A stretch of 64,000 nucleotides of DNA from Streptomyces spororaveus (lineage in GTDB: Bacteria > Actinomycetota > Actinomycetes > Streptomycetales > Streptomycetaceae), in assembly GCF_016755875.1 (NCBI RefSeq), contig NZ_BNED01000005.1:372001-436000 (forward strand), in the 5' to 3' direction. This document shows positions 26,826 through 35,533 of the stretch, piece by piece (within the stretch, counting starts at the first letter, position 1; every line of letters starts with the position of its first letter). The notes beneath the pieces are model-generated. The model was not told the origin of the DNA, did not search any database, and was given only the letters and a program-made list of their open reading frames with translations. The translations under genes and the position numbers were made by a program.

Positions 26826-27295
26826 CGAACTCCCCCTTCGTCCACAGGCATTGCCCGCCGATGATCCCACGAGCCCCCGGCCCGGTACGAACGATCGTAC
26901 GTTTTCGGCCAGTTAGGCCGGTTCGGCCATGCGGCCCGGCCCTGGTCACGGCTCCGGATCCCCCGACGGAAGGGCGTCCGTACCGGATTCCGGCAGCCGC
27001 GGGGTACGGGCAGACATGATGCGCGCCACTTCACCCCATAGCGGCGCTTTTCCGCCTATTCGCGCCACACCCCTTGCGTCGCCGCCTATTGCCCCGATCC
27101 AACGCCGGCCAATCGCACGATCCGCGGCTGACCCGGATCGTTATCCTCAAGTTTTGCTCAAATCTAGTGACGGTAAGCCCGTCCACTTCCTAGCTTCCTC
27201 GTACACGTGTCCCGACGCCCCCCGTATACGCGCGGTTCCACACGCCTCCGGCGATCCCGGTGGCGCGTCCCGCGTTCCCCAGGAAAGAGTGCAGC
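26826..27295. other. 470-bp divergent intergenic region
   Basis: No gene can be supported. A 16-bp palindrome GTACGA-ACGA-TCGTAC lies at 26885-26900, 60 bp before the TerD start, and is a candidate operator. The part from about 27010 to 27200 is less GC-rich than its surroundings and should hold the promoter of the binding-protein gene. Confidence 0.55.
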
Positions 27296-28114
27296 ATGAA
27301 GGTTCCCCAGGCCGGTGCGGTCGCCGCAGTGATCGCGATCGCCCTGACCGCCTCCGGGTGCGTTTTCGGCGATGGGGACCAGGGGGACGGGACCCTCGCC
27401 ATCGGGATCAAGTTCGACCAGCCCGGCATAGGCATGCGGGAGACCGACGGCACCTTCTCCGGATTCGACGTCGACGTCGCCACCTATGTCGCCAAGGAGC
27501 TCGGCTACAAGGCGAACAAGATCGAATTCAAGCAGGTCTTCAGCAACGACCGCGAACTGCTGATCCAGTACAACGAGGTCAAGTTCGTCGTCGCGAGCTA
27601 TTCGATCAACGAGAAGCGCAAGGAGAAGGTCGACTTCGCCGGCCCGTATTTCGTCGCGCACCAGGACCTGCTGACCCGCGCCGAGGACCGCTCGATCAAC
27701 AAGGCCGAGGACCTCAATTCGAAGAGCCTGTGCTCGGTCTCCGGCTCCACCTCGGCCGAGAACCTCCGCAACAACCTCGCCCCCAAGGCGGGCCTGCTGG
27801 AGATGGGCGGGTACTCGGACTGCGTCGTCGCCCTCCAGGAGAGCCGGGTCGACGCCATGACCACCGACAACTCCATCCTGGCCGGGTACGCCGCCCGGAA
27901 GGGCAACGAGGGCAAGTTCAAGCTGCTCGGCCAGAACCTGAGCAACGAGAACTACGGCATCGGCGTCAAGAAGGGCAACAAGGAGCTCCAGCGCAAGATC
28001 AACGACGCGCTGAAGAAGATGGTCGCGGACGGCTCCTGGGAGGCGGCCGTGAAGAAGAACTTCGGCGCGAACTACAAGTACGACCCCGCTCCGGCGATCA
28101 CCCCCGTGAGCTGA
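27296..28114 (+). CDS. glutamate-type ABC transporter substrate-binding lipoprotein
   Basis: 272 residues. Lipobox LTASGC with lipidated Cys at about residue 20, then a family 3 solute-binding fold: GIKFDQPGIGMRETDG, SGFDVDVATYVAKELGY, VASYSINEKRKEKVDFAGPY, and C-terminal GIGVKKGNKEL. The GIGMRE and FDVDVA motifs match GluB-like glutamate binders. No permease or ATPase genes adjoin, so it must share or have lost its transporter. ATG with AGGAAAGAG upstream. Confidence 0.93.
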   Translation: MKVPQAGAVAAVIAIALTASGCVFGDGDQGDGTLAIGIKFDQPGIGMRETDGTFSGFDVDVATYVAKELGYKANKIEFKQVFSNDRELLIQYNEVKFVVASYSINEKRKEKVDFAGPYFVAHQDLLTRAEDRSINKAEDLNSKSLCSVSGSTSAENLRNNLAPKAGLLEMGGYSDCVVALQESRVDAMTTDNSILAGYAARKGNEGKFKLLGQNLSNENYGIGVKKGNKELQRKINDALKKMVADGSWEAAVKKNFGANYKYDPAPAITPVS

Positions 28115-28118
28115 CGGC

Positions 28119-28140
28119 CGTCGGGCGGCGCCGCCCGACG
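28119..28140. terminator. 10-bp-arm hairpin after the binding-protein gene
   Basis: CGTCGGGCGG / CCGCCCGACG around CG, five bases after the stop codon. Confidence 0.75.
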
Positions 28141-28173
28141 ACCTGGTCGGAACCGGCCCCGCCGACACGACCC

Positions 28174-28211
28174 GACGGCCGTGACCCCTGTGCGAGGGGG
28201 TCACGGCCGTC
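28174..28211. terminator. 15-bp-arm hairpin between convergent genes
   Basis: GACGGCCGTGACCCC pairs exactly with GGGGTCACGGCCGTC across an 8-base loop, just before the end of the DJ-1/PfpI gene; can stop transcription from both sides. Confidence 0.85.
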
Positions 28212-28231
28212 CGTGCGATCCGTTGTCCCGC

Positions 28232-28798
28232 TCAGGCCACCGGGGCCTTGCCGCGCAGCACGGTCAGGAACTCCCGCATCCACCTGGAGTGGTCGGGCCA
28301 CGCCCGGGCCGAGACCAGGGTGCCGTCGACGACCGTCTCGGAGTCCTCGAACTCGGCGCCGGCCGCCTTCATGTCCAGCTCCAGCGCCGGGTACGCGGTC
28401 ACCCGGCGGCCGGCCAGGCCTCCGGCCGCGGCCGTGATCAGCGGGCCGTGGCAGATCTGGGCGATCGGCTTGTCGGACTCCGCGAAGGCGGCCAGGATCC
28501 GGCGCACCTCGGGGTCGTTGCGCAGGTATTCCGGCGCCCGGCCGCCGGGGACGACCAGGGCCGCGTAGTCCTCGGTGACGACGTCCGCGAAGGCCAGGTC
28601 GGCGGGCCAGGTGTAACCGGGCTTCTCGGTGTAGGTGTCGAATCCCTCCTCGAAGTCGTGGACCACGAAACGCAGTTTCTTCACCTGCGGGGCCGCGATG
28701 TGGACCTCGTACCCCTCCTCGCGCAGGCGCTGGTACGGATACAGGACCTCCAGCGACTCGGCCGCGTCGCCGGTCACGATGAGGATCTTCACTGCCAT
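28232..28798 (-). CDS. DJ-1/PfpI family protein
   Basis: 188 residues of the class I amidotransferase-like fold. Nucleophile elbow PIAQICHGPLITAAAG with the reactive Cys, partner Glu in GDAAESLEVLYP, and VVPGGRAPEYLR. Relatives include PfpI-like proteases, deglycases and stress proteins. Stand-alone gene with ATG start; function beyond the family cannot be fixed. Confidence 0.92.
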   Translation of the reverse strand: MAVKILIVTGDAAESLEVLYPYQRLREEGYEVHIAAPQVKKLRFVVHDFEEGFDTYTEKPGYTWPADLAFADVVTEDYAALVVPGGRAPEYLRNDPEVRRILAAFAESDKPIAQICHGPLITAAAGGLAGRRVTAYPALELDMKAAGAEFEDSETVVDGTLVSARAWPDHSRWMREFLTVLRGKAPVA

Positions 28799-29015
28799 GG
28801 GCTGCTCCCGATCGGGCTGGTCATGGTCGCTCCGGCCCCACCGGGGCCACCGCTACCCTGCCCGCGGCGCGCGACCGGCACACACGAAGATCACCCAGTC
28901 CCGACACATGGTTTTCACCTGTTCGGCACATGACAATGTGACCCTCGCTCTGCCACTGACACTCCGCCAATTCCCCGGGCGGAGACGGTGCGTATGGAGA
29001 GGTACCCCCCACCCG

Positions 29016-29834
29016 ATGAGAATCTCGCGCCTGACCCCCTGGGCGGCCTGCCTCGCGGCCGCCGCTCTGTTCGCCGTACCGGCGGCCGCGTCCGCCGGAC
29101 AGCAGCGCACGACCGCAACCGAGGACGCGACGGCCGCCGCTGCGGACCCGTACGCGGACTACTACGCGAGCGCCCAGGGCAAGACCGGGCCCGCCCTGAA
29201 GACCGCCCTGCACAACATCATCAAGACCCAGTCCAAGGTGACCTACGACGGCGTGTGGAACGCCCTGAAGGTGACCGACCAGGACCCGGCGAACCCCAAC
29301 AACGTCATCCTGGTCTACTCCGGCCGCTCCCAGTCCAAGTCGACGAACGGCGGTGGGGTCAACGACTGGAACCGCGAGCACGTCTGGGCCAAGAGCCACG
29401 GCGACTTCGGCACCGCCACCGGCCCCGGCACCGACCTGCACCACCTGCGCCCCGAGGACGTCACCGTCAACAGCACCCGGGGCAACAAGGACTTCGACAA
29501 GGGCGGCAGCCCCGTCAGCGAGGCGCCGGGCAGCCTGACCGACGCCGACTCCTTCGAGCCGCGCGACGCGGTCAAGGGCGACGTGGCCCGGATGCTGCTG
29601 TACATGGCCGTCCGCTACGACGGAGGCGACGGCTTCGCCGACCTGGAGCCGAACGACAAGGTCAACAACGGTTCGGCTCCCGCGATGGGCCGGATCAGCC
29701 TGCTGAAGCAGTGGAACCAGATGGACCCGCCGGACGCCTTCGAGCAGCGCCGCAACCAGGTCATATTCGACCAGTACCAGCACAACCGCAACCCGTTCAT
29801 CGACCACCCGGAGTGGGTCAACTCCATCTGGTGA
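29016..29834 (+). CDS. secreted endonuclease I family nuclease
   Basis: 272 residues, Sec signal to about residue 28. The nuclease domain has NREHVWAKSHGDFGTATGPG with the catalytic His, then DLHHLRPEDVTVNSTRGNKD, the metal-binding signature of the endonuclease I (EndA/Vvn, beta-beta-alpha metal) family. Degrades DNA and RNA outside the cell; in Streptomyces, secreted nucleases act in nutrient recovery and programmed cell death. GGAGAGG 13 bases upstream of ATG. Confidence 0.92.
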   Translation: MRISRLTPWAACLAAAALFAVPAAASAGQQRTTATEDATAAAADPYADYYASAQGKTGPALKTALHNIIKTQSKVTYDGVWNALKVTDQDPANPNNVILVYSGRSQSKSTNGGGVNDWNREHVWAKSHGDFGTATGPGTDLHHLRPEDVTVNSTRGNKDFDKGGSPVSEAPGSLTDADSFEPRDAVKGDVARMLLYMAVRYDGGDGFADLEPNDKVNNGSAPAMGRISLLKQWNQMDPPDAFEQRRNQVIFDQYQHNRNPFIDHPEWVNSIW

Positions 29835-29948
29835 CCGGGTCCCGCAGTCACGGCGTCCTCCGGGGGTTGGGCCGCGTCAGGCAGGGTATTCCCAGGCCAG
29901 CGGCTGCGACCCGCGCCCGACGGCAGCAGTCGTCGGAGGTACGTCGTG

Positions 29949-30257
29949 ATGGACGGAGCCGGACTCTCCGATCGCGAGCAGCGCGCCCTCTCCGCGATCG
30001 AGGCCGAACTCAAGGGTGACCGTTCCCTCGACCGGATCCTGCGGTCCACGTCCCACCGCCGTCACCGCACCGTGGCCGCCTGGCTGCTCGGTGTGGTGGC
30101 GGCGGTGCTGTTCGTGGCGGCCTCCGTCACCGTCTCCCGGCTCCTGATCTGGATCTTCGCCGCCGTCTGGACGGCGGCGGTGCTCCTGGCGCTGCCGCTG
30201 GCCGGCCAGTGGCTGCGGCGCCGTCGGCAGCGTGCCGCCCGTACGGGGCGGCCCTAG
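29949..30257 (+). CDS. DUF3040 small membrane protein
   Basis: 102 residues: conserved N-terminus LSDREQRALSAIEAEL, then two transmembrane helices (AAWLLGVVAAVLFVAASVTV and LLIWIFAAVWTAAVLLALPL) and an Arg-rich end, the pattern of DUF3040 in actinobacteria. GGAGGT lies 8 bases before the ATG; a GTG one codon earlier is possible. Function unknown. Confidence 0.85.
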   Translation: MDGAGLSDREQRALSAIEAELKGDRSLDRILRSTSHRRHRTVAAWLLGVVAAVLFVAASVTVSRLLIWIFAAVWTAAVLLALPLAGQWLRRRRQRAARTGRP

Positions 30258-30315
30258 GCCGTCTCTTCCGGATCTTGCCGGGCCCGGCCCGCCCGGCACG
30301 GCACCTCGCCGGCCC

Positions 30316-30359
30316 CCGGGAAGATCCGTGACCATCCGCGACCGGGAAGATCCGTGACC
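30316..30359. repeat. two 18-bp direct repeats at the hexosaminidase 3' end
   Basis: CCGGGAAGATCCGTGACC at 30316-30333 and 30342-30359 (26-bp period). A near-inverted copy CGGATCTTGCCGG lies at 30269-30281, so each repeat could pair with it. May form alternative terminator hairpins between the convergent DUF3040 and hexosaminidase genes. Confidence 0.6.
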
Positions 30360-30361
30360 GG

Positions 30362-32011
30362 TCAGAGCCGGTCGGCAAGGGCCTTGAATTCGGACCAGGG
30401 CAGCTGGGGGGTGCGCGCGTCCCACACCTTCTGGGAGAGCGCGGCCAGCGGGGCCTGGATGCCCGCGGCCACCTGGGCCTGCGTCTGGGCGCCGGACAGG
30501 TCGCTCCAGACGGCGAGGCGCCCGCCGAGGATCTGCGGCCCGTAGGAAGCCGGGACGGGGGTCGTGCCGCGCAGTACGAGCGGGGTCCACTGTTCGTAGA
30601 TCCGCTTCCCAGTGGGGTACGTGAACTGGTTGGGCTCCCCCAGCACGTAGTAGAGGAACTCGTCGTTGAGGTTGACGAGCTTGCGGCCCTCGCGCAGGTA
30701 CTCCAGCGGCGGCCGGGCGCCGTTCTCCTTGCCGGTCCAGTACTCGACCTGGATGTCCTTGGCCGCGCTGGTCACTCCGCCCGCGAAGAACCCGTCGTTC
30801 CACGCCTTCAGCGCCTTGCCCGACGGCCGGACCACGTCGGCGCGGTCGTTCAGCCAGCCCGTCGCCAGGTCCTGGACCCGCGCCGAGGGCCCGTACCGCT
30901 GCTGGGCGGCGCGGGCGAGCTGGGGGAAGGAGGCCTGCGGGTCGCGGTAGACCAGTGCCTGGTACTCGTCGGCGCCCAGGTGCCAGGCTCCGCCGGGGAA
31001 GAGCGGGATGTACTCGCGCAGCAGCTCGTCCACCAGCTTGGCGGAGGCCGGGTTGGATATGTCCACGGCCCCCTTCACCGCCCGTCCCTGCGTGTCGCGC
31101 AGCTGCAGGTCGGGGTGGGCGCGCAGGACCGCGCCGAGGTGGCCGGGCGAGTCGATCTCGGGAACCACCGTGATGTGCAGCCGGGAGGCGAGCGCGTTGA
31201 TCTCCCGGACCTGGGCCTTGGTGAGGTGCGGGGTGGAGACGATCTCGGGGTGCGTGTCGGACTGGATGCGGAAGGCCTGGTCGTCGGAGAAGTGCAGGCC
31301 GAGCTGGTTGAGCTTGAGGTCGGCCATCTCGCGCAGCCGGTCCTCGATCCAGTCGGCGGTGAAGGGCTTGCGGGCTATGTCGAGGTTGAGGCCGCGCTGC
31401 GGTTTGGCGGGTGCGTCGCGCACGGTGCCCTCGGGGGCCGAACCTGCGCTCTTGACCGCCTGCTTGAGGGTGCGGGTCCCGTAGAAGACCCCGGCCTGGT
31501 CCGGGCCGTTGATCCGGACGCGGCCGTCCTTGACGTCGAGGGTGTACGACTCGGGCCCTCCCCCGGCCCCGGCGTCCAGGGACAGCTGGACGTCGCCGGC
31601 GCGCGGCGCCGCCGCCGCGCCGTATCCGATGTTCAGCTCACCGGCGAGCAGTCGGGCCTCGTCGGAGAGGGCGGCGGTGTCGTCCGGGGCGACGACCACG
31701 CGGGCGTCGGGGGTGGGCTTCCAGCCGGGGCCGCGGGCGGGCACGTGCTCCCGTACCGCCGGGATGGTGCGCGGGGCGGTGGACAGGGGGTAGGACGGGG
31801 TCGGCGTGGGGGTGGGGGTGGGGGTGGGGGCGGCCTCGGCCCGGCCGGCCGCTCTGGCGGAAGAGGCCTGGGCGGAGGCGTCCGGGGCACCGGGGGCGCG
31901 CGCCTCGTCCGAGGCGGCCGTGCAGCCGGGGAGGGCAAGGGTGACCAGCGCGGCGACCGCAGCCGTCACGCTCGCGCGGACCCTCTTGTGCCGTCTCGGT
32001 GTGCTCATCAT
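30362..32011 (-). CDS. GH20 beta-N-acetylhexosaminidase lipoprotein
   Basis: 549 residues. Lipobox-like LALPGC near residue 30, a Pro/Thr spacer (PTPTPTPTPTPS), a small N-terminal hexosaminidase domain, then the GH20 TIM barrel with RGLNLDIARKPFTADWIEDR and the catalytic Asp-Glu pair in WHLGADEY. Cleaves terminal GlcNAc from chitin or wall fragments at the cell surface. Two ATGs in tandem (32011 and 32008); the first is used here. Confidence 0.92.
   Translation of the reverse strand: MMSTPRRHKRVRASVTAAVAALVTLALPGCTAASDEARAPGAPDASAQASSARAAGRAEAAPTPTPTPTPTPSYPLSTAPRTIPAVREHVPARGPGWKPTPDARVVVAPDDTAALSDEARLLAGELNIGYGAAAAPRAGDVQLSLDAGAGGGPESYTLDVKDGRVRINGPDQAGVFYGTRTLKQAVKSAGSAPEGTVRDAPAKPQRGLNLDIARKPFTADWIEDRLREMADLKLNQLGLHFSDDQAFRIQSDTHPEIVSTPHLTKAQVREINALASRLHITVVPEIDSPGHLGAVLRAHPDLQLRDTQGRAVKGAVDISNPASAKLVDELLREYIPLFPGGAWHLGADEYQALVYRDPQASFPQLARAAQQRYGPSARVQDLATGWLNDRADVVRPSGKALKAWNDGFFAGGVTSAAKDIQVEYWTGKENGARPPLEYLREGRKLVNLNDEFLYYVLGEPNQFTYPTGKRIYEQWTPLVLRGTTPVPASYGPQILGGRLAVWSDLSGAQTQAQVAAGIQAPLAALSQKVWDARTPQLPWSEFKALADRL
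31808..31830 (+). other. G-quadruplex-forming tract inside the hexosaminidase gene
   Basis: Four runs of five guanines separated by single T (GGGGGT three times then GGGGG). Encodes the Pro-Thr linker on the opposite strand. Meets the ideal pattern for a very stable parallel quadruplex. Confidence 0.75.
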
Positions 32012-32070
32012 GTGCCCGTGTCCCCCGTACCAACGTGGCACGGGGGACACGGGCGCGCGACCCGGAGGTC

Positions 32071-32505
32071 TCAGCCGAGGGCGTCCCGCGCGGCGGTGGC
32101 GAAGCCGTGGTCCTGGTCGGGGGCGCCGCCGCCGACACCGATGGCCCCGATGAGACGGCCGTCGCGGTGGACGGGCAGCCCGCCGGCGATGAACAGCAGG
32201 GGCCGGTCGAGGGCCGTGGGCAGGGTGTGGAAGGGGGCGCCGGGCTGGACGGCTTCGACCAGGTCGGCGGTGGGGGCGTTCAGCTGGAGCGCGGTGAAGG
32301 CCTTGCGGGTGCTGGTCTCGCCGCTGATCAGGACGGCGCGGTCGTCGCGGCGGAAGGCGAGCAGGTGGCCGCCGGCGTCGAGGACGGTGACGCTGACCGT
32401 GACCCCGGCAGCTTCGGCGGCGGCCGTGGCGGTGGCGACGAGCAGCTCGGCGTCCTCGGTGGTCAGGGGAACGACGGCGGCGCGGGTGGCGGTGGGCGTG
32501 GGCAT
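32071..32505 (-). CDS. GlcG/HbpS family heme-binding-type protein
   Basis: 144 residues: VSVTVLDAGGHLLAFRRDD, TSTRKAFTALQLN and GGLPVHRDGRLIGAIGVGGG are the conserved GlcG/DUF336 elements; family members bind heme, cobalamin or flavin-like molecules. Downstream of the MFS gene by 56 bp on the same strand, with AAGGAGAA 9 bases before its ATG, so probably in one operon. Confidence 0.9.
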   Translation of the reverse strand: MPTPTATRAAVVPLTTEDAELLVATATAAAEAAGVTVSVTVLDAGGHLLAFRRDDRAVLISGETSTRKAFTALQLNAPTADLVEAVQPGAPFHTLPTALDRPLLFIAGGLPVHRDGRLIGAIGVGGGAPDQDHGFATAARDALG

Positions 32506-32561
32506 GCGGTGCTTCTCCTTGCGGTGGGGCAGGCGGAAGGGGGCAGGCGGAAGGGGGCGGT

Positions 32562-33794
32562 TCAGTGGTGGGCGGGGACGGGCTCGGTCGCCCCGGGTGT
32601 TCCAGCCGCCACGACGGTGCCCCGGTCGCTGGGGGCCGCGCGCAGCGCCGTACGGCGTTCCAGTGCGCCGGAGACGAGGGCGAGCGCCAGGGCGGAGGCG
32701 GCCAGTGCCGCGCCGACCCAGTTGGGGGCGGTCCAGCCGAGGCCGGCGGCGATCACGAGTCCGCCGAGCCAGGCGGCGAGGGCGTTGCCGAGGTTGAAGG
32801 CGCCGATGTTGACGGCCGAGGCCAGGGTGGGCGCGCCTGCGGCCTGGTCCAGGACGCGCTTCTGGAGCGGCGGCACGGTGGCGAAGCCGAGGGCGCCGAT
32901 CAGTACGAGGGTGACGGCGGCGCCGGCCTTGGTGTGGGCCGTGAGGGTGAAGACGGCGAGGGTGACGGCCAGGGCGCCCAGGGCCACGTACAGCATCGGC
33001 ATGAGCGCGCGGTCGGCGTACCGGCCGCCGATGAGGTTGCCGGCGACCATGCCGAGGCCGAAGAGGACGAGGAGCCAGGTGACGGAGGTGTCGGCGAAGC
33101 CGGCCACGTCGGTCATCATCGGGGTGATGTAGGTGATCGCGGCGAAGACGCCGCCGAAGCCGAGGACGGTCATCGCCATCGCGAGCAGCACCTGGACGTT
33201 GCGGAAGGAGGCGAGCTCGCGGCGGATCCGTACCCCGCCCTCGGGACGGGGCAGCTCGGGTACCAGCCGGGCGATGCCGAGCAGACCGGCGACACCGAGC
33301 GCGGCGACGATCAGGAAGGTGACGCGCCAGCCGAGGGTCTGCCCGACGAAGGTGCCGAGCGGGACGCCGATGACGTTGGCCACCGTCAGCCCCGTGAACA
33401 TCATGGCGATCGCGCCGGCCTTCTTCTCTGGGGCGACGAGTTCGGCGGCCACGACCGCGCCGATGCCGAAGAAGGCGCCGTGGGCGAGTGAGGCGACGAC
33501 GCGGCCCGCGAGCATGACGCCGAAGGCGGGGGCGAGGGCCGAGAGTACGTTGCCCGCGATGAACAGGCCCATGAGCAGCATCAGCATGCGCTTGCGGGGA
33601 ACGCGCGTGCCGAGCACGGTCATGAGGGGCGCGCCGAGGACGACGCCGAGGGCGTAGCCGGTGACCAGGAAGCCCGCGACGGGGATCGAGACGCCGTACG
33701 TACCGGCGACCTCGGGGAGCAGGCCCATGATCACGAATTCGGTGGTGCCGATCCCGAAGGCCCCGACGGCGAGGGCGAGGAGTGCGAGAGGCAT
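32562..33794 (-). CDS. MFS transporter, DHA1 (arabinose/chloramphenicol-type) family
   Basis: 410 residues with twelve predicted helices. Starts ALLALAVGAFGIGTTEFVIM and carries motif A-like GAPLMTVLGTRVPRKRMLML, as in CmlA/AraJ-type exporters. Divergent from the MarR gene with repeated operator-like boxes between, so it is probably derepressed by that regulator's ligand. The start is the ATG with GGGAGG-like sequence upstream; the extension to 33899 is not supported. Confidence 0.92.
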   Translation of the reverse strand: MPLALLALAVGAFGIGTTEFVIMGLLPEVAGTYGVSIPVAGFLVTGYALGVVLGAPLMTVLGTRVPRKRMLMLLMGLFIAGNVLSALAPAFGVMLAGRVVASLAHGAFFGIGAVVAAELVAPEKKAGAIAMMFTGLTVANVIGVPLGTFVGQTLGWRVTFLIVAALGVAGLLGIARLVPELPRPEGGVRIRRELASFRNVQVLLAMAMTVLGFGGVFAAITYITPMMTDVAGFADTSVTWLLVLFGLGMVAGNLIGGRYADRALMPMLYVALGALAVTLAVFTLTAHTKAGAAVTLVLIGALGFATVPPLQKRVLDQAAGAPTLASAVNIGAFNLGNALAAWLGGLVIAAGLGWTAPNWVGAALAASALALALVSGALERRTALRAAPSDRGTVVAAGTPGATEPVPAHH

Positions 33795-33868
33795 GGGGGA
33801 GGTGTCCTTCAGGGGAGGGGGTGGTGCGGGTGCGGCGGGACGACGGCTTCGATCGCGATCGGGGGCGA

Positions 33869-33946
33869 TTGCATGCGGTCGCCGCTTGCATGCGTCCACA
33901 TTAATTGCAGACGCGGGATATTTGCAAGCGCGGGCTATTGCGGATG
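33869..33946. promoter_or_regulatory. array of TTGCAWGCG boxes between MFS and MarR genes
   Basis: TTGCATGCG at 33869 and 33886, TTGCAGACG at 33905, TTGCAAGCG at 33922 and TTGCGGATG at 33938, spaced 16 to 19 bp. The 33885-33894 and 33922-33930 copies also form an inverted pair (CGCTTGCA / TGCAAGCG). In the divergent promoter this is the likely MarR operator region. Confidence 0.68.
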
Positions 33947-34001
33947 TGGACTATCCTGGTGGTCACAGACCCCAGCCCGGGACGCTTCGATGGAGGAGCC
34001 C

Positions 34002-34454
34002 ATGACGGCCACGGACAGCGCGCTCACCGCCCTCTCCCAGGGCTGGTGCGCCCTCTCCCTCCTGCACGGGCGGATAGAGGCGCACATCGAACGGGCCCTG
34101 CAGGCCGGCCACGGCCTCAGCGTGCGCGAGTACTCGCTGCTCGACGTCCTCAGCCGCCAGCACAACGGCCCCGGCGGGCACCTGCGGATGCACCAGGTCG
34201 CCGACTCGGTGGTGCTCAGCCAGAGCGCGACGACCCGGCTGGTGAGCAGGCTGGAGGACCGCGGCCTGCTGAACCGCTACATCTGCGACACCGACCGGCG
34301 GGGCATCTACACCGACGTGAGCGAGGCGGGCCTGGCCCTGCTGGCCGCGGCCCGCCCCACCAACGACACCGCCCTGCGCGAGGCCCTGGACGAGGCCTCG
34401 CACACACCGGAACTCGCGCCGCTGGTCGCGGCGGTGGAGAACCTCCGGGGCTGA
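34002..34454 (+). CDS. MarR-family transcriptional regulator
   Basis: 150 residues: winged HTH with LRMHQVADSVVLSQSATTRL and the wing VSRLEDRGLLNRYICDTDRR, typical of MarR repressors. ATG with GGAGGA 5 bases upstream. Divergent from the MFS exporter operon, which it likely represses. It is the last ordinary chromosomal gene before the mosaic island. Confidence 0.93.
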   Translation: MTATDSALTALSQGWCALSLLHGRIEAHIERALQAGHGLSVREYSLLDVLSRQHNGPGGHLRMHQVADSVVLSQSATTRLVSRLEDRGLLNRYICDTDRRGIYTDVSEAGLALLAAARPTNDTALREALDEASHTPELAPLVAAVENLRG

Positions 34455-34480
34455 ACCCGCCGCCGCGGACACGGCCTAGG

Positions 34481-34609
34481 TGTGTTGTCCCGGGACGTTG
34501 GTGACACGCGTGCTGGGTTCTTGAAATGGGTGAGGGCCTTCTGGCTCGGTGTGGACTGCGACATCTACGCCAACTTCAGGAGGCCCTCGTGGTCCACCGT
34601 AATGCGCCA
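34481..34609 (+). mobile_element. left-end fragment of an IS481-type element
   Basis: Begins with TGTGTTGTCCCGGGACGTTG and contains the spacer found before IS481-family transposases of Streptomyces; a GTG at 34589 opens the reading frame VVHRNAP, matching the usual transposase start MPHRNAP. Homology stops after seven codons, so only about 130 bp remain. Recognition rests on memory of the family and needs a database check. It marks the left edge of the island. Confidence 0.55.
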
Positions 34610-34799
34610 CCGCGACGTCGACCACGCCCTCGCCTACCCGGAACCGCCGCCCTCGCCGCTCTGGCACCGCAACCGCCCCAAGGCCCGCCCGATCGCCCCC
34701 ACTCAGCAGCAGCGCAACTGCGAGCTCCTTCTCCGTGCGCATCACACCCCCCTACCCCGTACGCCGCGCACCGCCAAGGCCCGGGCGGAGGCCCGATGA
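34602..34799 (+). pseudogene. 3' remnant of an unidentified gene cut by the IS fragment
   Basis: An open frame of 65 codons with strong coding bias begins at the IS junction and reads RDVDHALAYPEPPPSPLWHR through PTQQQRNCELLLRAHHTP to an Arg-rich end. The first ATG (34602) lies inside the IS remnant, so the true N-terminus is lost. Its stop overlaps the next start (ATGA), showing it once belonged to an operon with the frame that follows. Product unknown. Confidence 0.5.
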
Positions 34800-35205
34800 T
34801 GAACCCCCGGGCACACCTGGCCGTAGACGGCTACGTCGACGCGATCCCGACACCCCTGACGTCGCGTACGCCTGCACCACCGGCGACCCGCGCATCGCCG
34901 ACGTCCTCCTGCGCGACATCCAGCCCGACGACCTCCTGCGCGTCACCGGCACCGTCGTCCAGCCTGACACCCCGGGCGCCTCCGCCCAGATCACCGTCGA
35001 CGCCCTGGAGGTTCTGCACGCTGCCCCCGCGCCCGTGCCGTACGACCTCATGATCGAGCGCTGGGGCAACTACGCGACGGTCTTCGACGCCGACCGCGAC
35101 ACCGTGCCCGTATTCACCGTGGACGGGAAGTGGGTCGGCGAGGCCGCCAACCACGACAGCATCAGCGACCTGATCGACGCTTTCGAGAACGGAGGCGCAC
35201 CATGA
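34799..35205 (+). pseudogene. frameshifted hypothetical gene
   Basis: Begins MNPRAHLAVDGYVDA, then coding bias moves to the next frame at about 34840-34855 and continues PDVAYACTTGDPRIADVLLR ... YDLMIERWGNYATVFDADRD ... HDSISDLIDAFENGGAP to a stop at 35205. Restoring one base would give about 135 residues. The content looks like the small orphan proteins of Streptomyces integrative elements; no function known. Its stop overlaps the next ATG (ATGA). Confidence 0.55.
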
Positions 35206-35533
35206 CGACCGCCCTCCCCGCCCCGCGCACTGTCCTGGAGCGAGTCCCGCCGGTCATCCGCGCGGCTCCTGGCCCGCTGACGAGTACGCCGCCGAGCAGC
35301 GCGCCCGGGTCGCCGACGTCCGGGTCGTCATGGACCAGCGACCAGTTCCGAGTCGTCGTCGGCACTTGATCAGCGAAGGTGTCGCAGTCCACGCTGCCTC
35401 GCTTCGCCATGCCAAGGCCATGTCCGTTTCCGTGTCACCCACGGTGGGCGAGGCTGTGCAGGTGAGCGGTGCCGAGCACGGCGTGGTGGATTCTGGCGCT
35501 CTCAGGCGGCGGAACCGCTTTCCGCCGCCGTTG
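35202..35533 (+). pseudogene. second broken gene of the same decayed operon
   Basis: ATG at 35202, coupled to the previous stop, reads MTTALPAPRTVLERVPPVIR; coding bias then shifts frame near 35275 (DEYAAEQRARVADVRVVMDQ) and fades before 35530. No full-length product. Together with the two frames before it, this is a relic of an operon, probably from a plasmid or integrative element. Confidence 0.45.
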
